Shown here one piece after another: positions 56,376-64,000 of a stretch of 64,000 nt of DNA. Every line of letters begins with the position of its first letter. Within the stretch, counting starts at the first letter, position 1. The stretch lies in assembly GCA_018105865.1 (NCBI GenBank), contig CM030867.1, positions 4,715,869-4,779,868 on the forward strand. The letters are read 5' to 3'. The notes under the pieces were generated by a model that was not told the origin of the DNA, did no database searches, and was given only the letters and a program-made list of their open reading frames with translations. A program made the position numbers and the translations under genes. The DNA is from Metaphire vulgaris (Eukaryota; Annelida; Clitellata; Crassiclitellata; Megascolecidae).

Positions 56376-57023
56376 TAGAGATGGCAAATATCGTTAGAAA
56401 TGAATATTCGTTACTCTTAATTTATTCATCGCAAATATTCGTTAGAAAATATTAATTAGAAAATATTCATTAGCCGGTTTCAGGATTTCTTAGTGGGGAT
56501 GGAGGATGAAATGAATCTATAGGAAGTTGGTGAGGATGAACAAAAATGAAAAAATCAATCAACTTTGCCGAAAAAGGCTGACAAAAGGCAATTTTTCTCC
56601 CTAATTTTACTTTTTTTCTCTAATTTTACTTTCGCGAAAAAATAGGCCAACGAGCAAAAAAGGCCATCCGCAAACTTCAGCAAATCGTTAGTCTGAACCG
56701 CTATTCGTTAGTCTGGGCAAGTCGTTAGATTCATTATGGGTCCAGTATAGTAGATAATGGAGATGCATGCATGCCAGCTAGCAGCAGCGGGTGGGGGAAC
56801 TGGGGCAGTTTCTGGCCGTTGGTGGTCCACGCTAGTCGTCTGCCTGGCGGCCAAGCGGCAAACGTGGGAACAGCAACAAGTAATCCTATGCTCGTAGTCT
56901 CCTATAGGTGGCGCTGCAAATCGTTAGAAATAACGATTTTTTGAATCAGTCGTAACCGTTAATATTCATTGGAGCCCAATATTCCTGTGAATGATTATGA
57001 ATGAATATTATTTGCCATCTCTA
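56376..57023. mobile_element. hAT-type MITE, TAGAGATGGCAAATA family
   Basis: Ends TAGAGATGGCAAATA and TATTTGCCATCTCTA, perfect; duplication gcaaagag perfect (56368-56375 and 57024-57031). 'atattcgttag' words repeat inside both ends. The middle (about 56480-56690) has degenerate 20-bp-word relatives (gagcaaaaaaggccatc). Confidence 0.96.
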
Positions 57024-57031
57024 GCAAAGAG

Positions 57032-58490
57032 GGAAAGCGTTAATAAACTTGGGTCCCCGTCCTAGTCTTGAGACAGCCCGTGCTTGTGAATAAGAACAAC
57101 GACCTTTAATGAGAGAACATATATTTCATCACGAGTATGACATCAAGAATGTCATTAATTAACGAGCTTAAACAAAGACTTCATTAAGAAGGTAATAATT
57201 AGAACGACTGTGCGTGTAGTTAACGTCGGCGAGGACAAACACCGAATGACCATGGAACGGTCAATAAGCATCTAACAATAGCAACAATGTCATTAAAGCA
57301 AGAACACTAGAAACATTAATGCCATTAGAGGAAGAGAGTTCAACCCACGAATAAAAGATTAATAAAGCAGCCAAATACCTAAGTAAGTCATACAAAATAG
57401 AGGAATGTTACTTTTACGAGTAACAGGAACTGAGACATCAAATAACACATCAAGGTCATCTTGATTACATGAAAGTCCATCTTACAAGGTAATTCATAAC
57501 CGTAATGAGCTGTGTCATATTATGACGCGTCAAGGTTACTTGACTATACAACCTTAAAAGGGAATGATGCCTTGGAAGATCGCAAAGTTCTTCCACCTAC
57601 AAAAGTCGCTAAGCAGTTCTAAGGCAGTGTCTTCAAACATCACTACAATGTTCGTCACGAAGAATAGATCAAGTAAAGGTCAAGGTTATAACTTGACCTG
57701 CAATTATTCAACCTCTAAGGCGAATACAAATAGCAATGGCGACGATGTGCGAACTAAGTGATTTGGAACCTATGTAAGGACAGCCCTAATTATGCGACGT
57801 CTTACGCTAGCGGTCGAAGAGAAGCTTAACCCTTAACTAACAGTTACCAAAAGGAACGGGCGTCCTGGAGATCGCAACAGCTTAAAGGCGGTCCTCGTAC
57901 GATTAGAAGGGATCATGAAGTGTCATTGATCTGTAAAAGAAGTTCAGTTAATTCTAGTGTGGTGATATAATGCATTGACAGAAACAAACACACTTAATCA
58001 AGCAGTTAAACACATGAAGTTTATCAGGACAAGGTTACGACCTTCAACGGGTCGACCTAACGCAAAACGAAACGTTTCACGGCGACTACCTGTCACAAAA
58101 ATTTGACCGAAGTCAGTGGTGACTCTCAGAGCCACAAAGACCGAAGTCGTGTATTGTAGTGACTGAATAGTGACTATCAAGAAGTCACGAAGACCGAAGT
58201 CGTGTGTGCAATACCACAGCCGTAGCTGGGAAGACCCTGGCGCACAGGACCTTGAACTTCCACTGGGCCTTGGCCCATGACTGCAGAGTTAGCAAGGCTC
58301 AGCAGTGTTCGACCGCTTCCGATTGCTAGGCGAAAGCTTAGCACGGTCGGAATCCTTGACATTGAAGGGGACCGGTTATAAGAACTTTGGAGCTCGTTAA
58401 TAAAAAGGAGTGTAACTTGCGAACTTCCATTTCATTGTTGTGCCGTAATCCTTAGCGCCACCTGGCGAGCATTATATCCGTAGATACTGT
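57032..58490. other. Unassigned AT-rich region, possibly LTR-like
   Basis: No gene recognised. 'cttgggtccccg' and 'gtgcttgtgaataagaacaa' near its start recall 43128-43165. Whether these are LTR pieces is untested. Confidence 0.3.
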
Positions 58491-59119
58491 TGAAATTTTA
58501 CAATATAAAAGTGGTCAATTGTCCTCCTTAGGGTTCATTTAAATAAAAATAAAATAATCTCTCGGAGCATTCATTTCTATTGAGTAAGCGGCGGGCGACA
58601 CCTACCGAACGATTGGATAAACGCCAATGTGAGGAAATAACCACGATCAATTAATTCTAGGGGTGCTTCTGGTATATTTTACTCCCTGGAGAAACGGCAA
58701 TATCAGGGTCGTGCAGTGGATAGACGGGTTTTATACTGCGTATCCATACGGAGCAGATCCTGTGCGAGTGTCAAAGTCCAGTGTCTTCAAAAGGGTCAGC
58801 TACGAAGAGGAAAACAGATATCAAGCGAAACAATTACGCGTGGCGCTTCGTAGCGATTGTTTTTGTTACTAAGCAAAAATATAAGGCTTTAATACTAAAC
58901 AAATCGCCACAAATAAATAAATAAATTATATAATAATATATTATATATTATATTTGTTTGCTCTCATAGCTTTTGAATGTAATTTCTGCTGCATAAGTCT
59001 TAGAAAATTTCATTTTTTAAATTTAATCTATTATCGCTCATTCTATTATCGTATAGAGCAGTTCAGAAATTAAAGCAATCGTTTTTATTGACATGATGGG
59101 GACGGTTAATGGTTATTTA
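58491..59119. other. Unassigned AT-rich DNA
   Basis: A plus-strand frame (58663-58872) has no similarity that I recognise. 59083-59119 (catgatgg...acggttaatggttattta) is repeated at 59645-59673. Confidence 0.35.
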
Positions 59120-59451
59120 GGGGTCGTCCATAAATTACGTTACGCGATTTTTGGCACTTTTTTAATCCCTCTCTCCCCGACGTAACAAAACGTCAGACCA
59201 CCTAAAATATGACGTAGCAACGGGCCGACCCTCCCCCATTTTCGTCTTCGGAAAAGTTTTGACAAGCAAAAAAGGTCATCCTTGTATTTTTCCTCTCCAA
59301 AATCCCTGACAAGCAAAAAAAATCAAAGGTCATCACTTCAAACTTTTGCGTTACGTCACATTTACGGAACCCCCCCCCCCGTCGTCACACTTCGTAACAA
59401 ATGGCCGGACTCCCCCTTCCCAACCGCGTTGCGTCATTTATGGACGACCCC
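59120..59451. mobile_element. PIF/Harbinger-type MITE (copy 1)
   Basis: Ends GGGGTCGTCCATAAATTACG and, inverted, GGGGTCGTCCATAAATGACG; flanked by TTA on both sides (59117-59119 and 59452-59454), the 3-bp duplication of PIF/Harbinger elements. It contains the 20-bp word exactly (59261-59280, minus) and a degenerate copy (59308-59334). Non-coding. Confidence 0.8.
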
Positions 59452-59673
59452 TTATAAAATATAACTTCATGGCGTAACCCATTGTAGTATTTACAGTTTC
59501 TATGTCTGCTGTTTCTTTTGTATTTTCAAAAGTAGCAGCGAAAATTGTATCAAATGAAAACGTGAACGTCTCAAGAACACAGTATTTCCGGAAGTGTACT
59601 GCCAGAGCTTCCATTGACAGAGTTTCCAAATCAACAACAAGTGGCCATGATGGCCACGGTTAATGGTTATTTA

Positions 59674-59935
59674 GGGGTCGTCCATAAATTGCGGAACGCG
59701 ATTTTTTGCACTTTTTAACCCCACCCCCGCCGCCCCCGACGTAACAAAACGTCAGGCCCCTAAAATATGACGTAGCAAACAGCGTTGCAATACTGATAGC
59801 TGCAGCAGCCCTGTTAGATATGCCAGCCATACCTATCTGACCTTTTTTGCTTGTCAAGACTATTCGGAAGACGAAAATGGGGAAGGTCGGCCCGTTGTTA
59901 CGTCATATTTTAGGGGGCCTGACGTTTTAAAAGAA
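59674..59935. mobile_element. PIF/Harbinger-type MITE (copy 2, right end missing)
   Basis: Starts GGGGTCGTCCATAAATTGCG. An inner inverted pair (cctaaaatatgacgtagcaa and ttgttacgtcatattttagg) and a nearly exact 20-bp word (59837-59855) match copy 1. The outer right end is not found. The preceding 29 bp are shared with copy 1's flank. Confidence 0.65.
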
Positions 59936-60119
59936 AACAAATATAGAACAAACAAAGATGCGGTACCTGTGATTGCAGACCTTGTTGGCCTCTGGAATCG
60001 TGCTGGCATAACACCGCACCTGAACGAACTGTTTACTGTAAACGAATTTCACAGCTATGACTTGTCGACACTTTATTTGAATGATAGTTTAATTAAATAA
60101 CGCCGTTACCACAGTGTTT

Positions 60120-60260
60120 TATAAGTAAGTAAAACGAATTTTCTATAGCGCTAAGCTTGGTGCAGTGCACCAAGCTTATTCACAAGGCCCGACTCAATCT
60201 GAGTAAAATTCATAGTCCGTAATCCCTAGTGATTCAGGGGGGGGGAGATTTCCTCTTCTA
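60120..60260 (-). mobile_element. LINE 3' tail-like fragment with small palindrome
   Basis: 'taagtaagtaaaacgaattt' and 'tctatagcgct' resemble the reversed LINE A tail. A palindrome aagcttggtgca-g-tgcaccaagctt lies at 60153-60177. Confidence 0.5.
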
Positions 60261-60295
60261 AACAGAGCTCCATCGTTCCCACAGACTATCTAAAT

Positions 60296-60486
60296 CAGGG
60301 TTGCACAACCCGCGGCCCGCAGTACGGCATGCCAATCTGTTCTGTCCGGCTCTCGTAGCAAAATAAAACAATACAGAAACTAGACCGAGCCAGCAGTAGC
60401 AGCAATGTCACGGTCACAGCTCTTGGTGCAATTCCTTTATCCATGCATAATGCCCTAATGTGATATAGTGAATTTTGGCAGCCGAT
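60296..60486. mobile_element. Single hAT-like end
   Basis: Begins CAGGGTTGCACAACCCGCGG then cccgc, a terminal type known from hAT elements with 'GCGGCCCGC' ends. The partner end was not found, so it is truncated. Confidence 0.5.
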
Positions 60487-60499
60487 CGCCAATCAATCG

Positions 60500-61100
60500 A
60501 TCAATAAATAAATAAACTTCTATGGCGCCACTATCATAATGCCCAGGGCATCAGCCGATGGCGTACCAAATCCAAATAGAATTAGAGCCAGGTCAATCCG
60601 GAATATCAGTCAGAACAGCGGGGGAGCAATCTGAGGGGATAAGCCAAGGCGAGCAGGTATGTTTTAAGACCAGGTCTGAAAGATTATAAATTCTTAGTTA
60701 TAGTATACGAAGTGATATTGGTAATGAATTCCAAAGTTTAGGGTCACACACTCACACACTGAGAAACAACTAGTGCCAATGACTGTGCGAGACTAAGGAA
60801 CGACAAATGAAAGTCCTGCCGAATACTTAGTGGACTAGGTAATAGGTCGACGGATAAGTCGTATCTTATGGTAATAGGGTTCATTGTATAATATGTTTTT
60901 AAATACTAAAGGCAAATGTTATAATTAATTCGGTATTTGATAGGAAGCCAATGTAGAGACTGTCTAGCTGGAGTTATGTGTTCGAATTTTTGAGTTTTTG
61001 ATATGATAAGGAATTTTGTACTCCCTGGAGTTTCTGCATATTTTAAATTGTCATGCAGAAAAACAGGGAATTGCAATAATCTAGGATTCTAGGCGACTAG
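60500..61100 (-). pseudogene. LINE E ORF2 C-terminal part
   Basis: The minus strand encodes, across frameshifts, LDYCNSLFFC, LQGVQNSL, LDSLYIGFLSN-type (LHWLP position) and RPGLKTYLLALAYPL, the C-terminal blocks of a CR1-like LINE. The tail (60500-60530) has 'ttctatggcgcca' and AAAT repeats. More degraded than the other LINEs. Confidence 0.65.
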
Positions 61101-61120
61101 ATACCAATGCTTTGGCTAAC

Positions 61121-61205
<85 letters not shown>
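61121..61205. repeat. (TAA)n microsatellite
   Basis: About 28 uninterrupted TAA units. The poly-Asn frame through it is not a gene. It borders the palindrome. Confidence 0.98.
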
Positions 61206-61206
61206 T

Positions 61207-63815
61207 GTGACGCTTCCTCGCGTCACGGGTTCATGTATTCTTTTGTAGGAGTGACAGTTACATTAGTTTCTCATATATTACATTGCATATTAATATCGTA
61301 TGGATAGGCCTATATAAATATATGTATACAAAGGTTTTTGCTGCCGAGGTTAAGAGCCTATAATATCAAAATCCGAGAGTTTGGGTGATCCAGTTACGGG
61401 GCGGCAGGGCGGAAAGTCACAGAATGGTCGACCGTTGCAACCCCGTGGACTGGCTGACCCAATCTTCTGACCAATAACCGACATCTATCAGAGAGATTCA
61501 CTGTCATCCACAGGTACAGGGTCAGCCACTCGGCTGTTGCTGACCATGCGTAGCCCTGCCGCAGCCGGGGGGGAGGGGCCTGTCCTGTCAGTCGTCTCTC
61601 TCAGCTTCGGTCGGCCAGTCCACGGGAGTTGCAACGGTCGACCATTCTGTGACTTTCCGCCCTGCCGCCCCGTAACTGGATCACCCAAACTCTCAGTTTT
61701 GATATTATAGGGCTCTTAACCTGAGGCCTATCCATACGATATTAATATGCAAAACGAAACTAATGTAACTGTCACTCCTACAAAAGAATACATGAACCCG
61801 TGACGCGAGGAAGCGTCACACCCCCCACGCAAAATTGATGTCCGTCTCGACGAACGTGTCGGGTTGCTGTCATACACACACAATACAATTTAAAACACAA
61901 CTACGGCAGAAGAAAAAGAAAACATATAGTGATCTCGTTCAGGTAGCTCTCAGTGAGTGCATACGGATCGTTCATCTCTTTATTCGGATCGCTAACGTTC
62001 TTTCATCGCTGGATGCAATGTCTGTCGCGTGGACCTCGTAATGCGAATAATAACGAACAACGCGGGATGGAAGTGCCGGTTACGAGTGGATCGTTGTGGA
62101 GACGTCTGTTCGTCGGTGATATGGTTCGGGAAATGCGGCTGCGGAGATGGTAATCGTCGCCACGGGAATAGGGGCCTGGATCGGGCCGTCTCGCCACAGG
62201 CGCGGGCTCGTCGAACGTTCGCCCGGTGTGGTCCGGCCCAGAGGGGAGAGTTCGCGTCGGTCGGAGGTATATGATGTCCCCTCCGCGGAGAAGCGCAACA
62301 GAAGACGCGACCCGCACGTCGATGCCTGGTTCGCTCGATCCGACGGTGTCCTCTCCACGTACTCCATGCGTATTGCGGTTCCCTGACTTCCGCCGACACT
62401 CTTCGGGTTCCATTTGCTGGTAAGATTCGACCTTCAGAGCGGCGGAGAGGGTCTCATCCAACGTTTTTGGCTCGCGTTCGTAGATCTTCTAGCTAACCAC
62501 CGGTCCGTAAGCGCGCCAGAAACGAGTCCTTGGCAATCGCTTCCGTCGCTTCATTCGGCGAACCGGGGTATGCTGGGAACATCAGCCTGCGGATGTCCTG
62601 CATACCCCGGTTCGCCGAATGAAGCGACGGAAGCGATTGTTGGCGACTCGTTTCTTGGCGCGCTTACGGACCGGTGGTTAGCCAGGAAGATCTACGAACG
62701 CGAGCCAAAAACGTTGGATGAGACCTCTCCGCCGCTCTGAAGGTCGAATCTTACCAGCAAATGGAACCCGAAGAGTGTCGGCGGAAGTCAGGGAACCGCA
62801 ATACGCATGGAGTACGTGGAGAGGACACCGTCGGATCGAGCGAACCAGGCATCGACGTGCGGGTCGCGTCTTGCCTACTGTTGCGCTTCTCCGCGGAGGG
62901 GACATCATATACCTCCGACCGACGCGAACTCTCCCCTCTGGGCCGGACCACACCGGGCGAACGTTCGACGAGCCCGCGCCTGTGGCGAGACGGCCCGATC
63001 CAGGCCCCTATTCCCGTGGCGACGATTACCATCTCCGCAGCCGCATTTCCCGAACCATATCACCGACGAACAGACGTCTCCACAACGATCCACTCGTAAC
63101 CGGCACTTCCATCCCGCGTTGTTCGTTATTATTCACATTACGAGGTCCACGCGACAGACATTGCATCCAGCGATGAAAGAACGTTAGCGATCCGAATAAA
63201 GAGATGAACGATCCGTATGCACTCACTGAGAGCTACCTGAACGAGATCACTATATGTTTTCTTTCTTTTTCTCTTCTGCCGTAGTTGTGTTTTAAATTGT
63301 ATTGCGCACGCGCGAGAACAATGTGTGTATGACAGCAACCCGACACGTTCGTCGGGAGACGGACATCAATTTTGCGTGGGGGGTATGTGACGCTTCCTCG
63401 CGTCACGGGTTCATGTATTCTTTTGTAGGAGTGACAGTTACATTAGTTTCTCATATATTACATTGCATATTAATATCGTATGGATAGGCCTATATAAATA
63501 TATGTATACAAAGGGTTTTGCTGCCGAGGTTAAGAGCCCTATAATATCAAAATCCGAGAGTTTGGGTGATCCAGTTACGGGGCGGCAGGGCGGAAAGTCA
63601 CAGAATGGTCGACCGTTGCAACCCCCCGTGGACTGGCCGACCGAAGCTGAGAGAGACGACTGGACAGGACAGGCCCCTCCCGCCCCGGCTGCGGCAGGGC
63701 TACGCATGGTCAAGCAATAGCCGAGTGGCTGGACCCTGTACCTGTGGATGACAGTGTGAATCTCTGTGGATAGATGTCGGTGTGTATTGGTCAGAAGATT
63801 GGGTCGGCCAGAGAC
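61207..63815. repeat. Nested long palindrome, about 2.6 kb, GC-richer than its surroundings
   Basis: Order of blocks: A (61207-61450, forward), A' (61451-61825, reverse complement), B (61826 to about 62584), B' (about 62592-63387, reverse complement of B) and A (63388-63815). Block A begins gtgacgcttcctcgcgtcac, itself a hairpin. The main centre is at about 62588 with arms attcggcgaaccggggtatg and its complement and a small loop. The arms differ at several bases and indels (for example 'ttgttctcgcgcgtgcg' only in the right arm at about 63300; 'ttctagc' versus 'ttcctgg' near 62488/62683). I recognise no protein, RNA or transposon terminus. Confidence 0.9.
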
Positions 63816-64000
63816 GGTATGGTTGCTATGGTGACCATTATGTTAATGTATGTAGACGCGGGATCAGTACCCATCCCAAGTCCTACTTCCAAGGAAAAGG
63901 GGGGGGGGCCGAGGCCACTGGCCGACGGACAACCACGTACGTGTATGAGTCTGTTTGTGTGGATGTGTTGGTCCGCGGAAAGTTCCAGACCACCTTCTCA
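63816..64000. other. Unassigned sequence at the window edge
   Basis: Past the end of the palindrome match. Contains a G-run (about 63899-63908). Nothing recognised. Confidence 0.4.

Noticed and set aside
61107..61307. Poly-asparagine reading frame
   Set aside because: It is the (TAA)n microsatellite read in frame.
62003..63187. Several 90-152 codon frames in the palindrome
   Set aside because: They occur on both strands at mirror positions in three overlapping frames, have no recognised domain and follow from high GC with few stops.
1..64000. tRNA or rRNA genes
   Set aside because: I looked for cloverleaf A/B-box patterns and conserved rRNA words and saw none convincing; a tRNAscan-SE run would settle it.

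Overview
The window is nuclear DNA of an animal, most likely a marine invertebrate. It is AT-rich, it has a spliced animal gene with GT-AG introns, and it is densely packed with non-LTR retrotransposons, hAT-type MITEs and other DNA transposons whose 3' ends and termini look like those of sponge, cnidarian, echinoderm, hemichordate or mollusc genomes. I cannot name the species. No CRISPR array, operon, tRNA or rRNA gene was seen.

The one clear host gene is prohibitin 1 (PHB): six coding exons on the + strand from 19446 to 38582, 273 residues, intact frame, all splice sites consensus, and a polyadenylation signal at 38748. Its introns (1.2, 2.9, 2.4, 8.4 and 3.4 kb) are filled with transposon remains. 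Everything else I could identify is mobile DNA or simple repeat.

Layout. 1-6.3 kb: a hAT MITE, two LINE tails, and an onion of hAT insertions up to three levels deep (3366-6331). 6.65-14.1 kb: an EnSpm/CACTA-type transposon, minus strand, with a broken transposase, a DUF4806 protein and an RS-rich reading frame, inserted into a LINE. 14.3-19 kb: MITEs, a hAT element with CCTTG minisatellites that sits in one LINE and carries two more, and LINE pieces. 19.4-38.6 kb: PHB with two piggyBac-type MITEs, a 2.5 kb TA-flanked element and several LINEs in its introns. 38.9-50.5 kb: a minus-strand Ty3/gypsy retrotransposon blown apart by hAT, LINE and other insertions. 50.5-59.5 kb: a possible fold-back hairpin, a long-TIR element, a piggyBac transposase relic, three hAT elements and a PIF/Harbinger-type MITE. 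60-64 kb: LINE and hAT pieces, an (AAT)n tract, then a GC-richer, roughly 2.6 kb nested palindrome of unknown nature.

Sixteen insertions show terminal inverted repeats plus an 8-bp target duplication (twelve or thirteen perfect), so the insertion order can be read directly. Two observations go beyond ordinary annotation: a 20-bp word (GATGACCTTTTTTGCTTGTC) occurs exactly inside four unrelated elements, with degenerate copies elsewhere, and the 61.2-63.8 kb palindrome has diverged arms and no recognisable coding or transposon identity.
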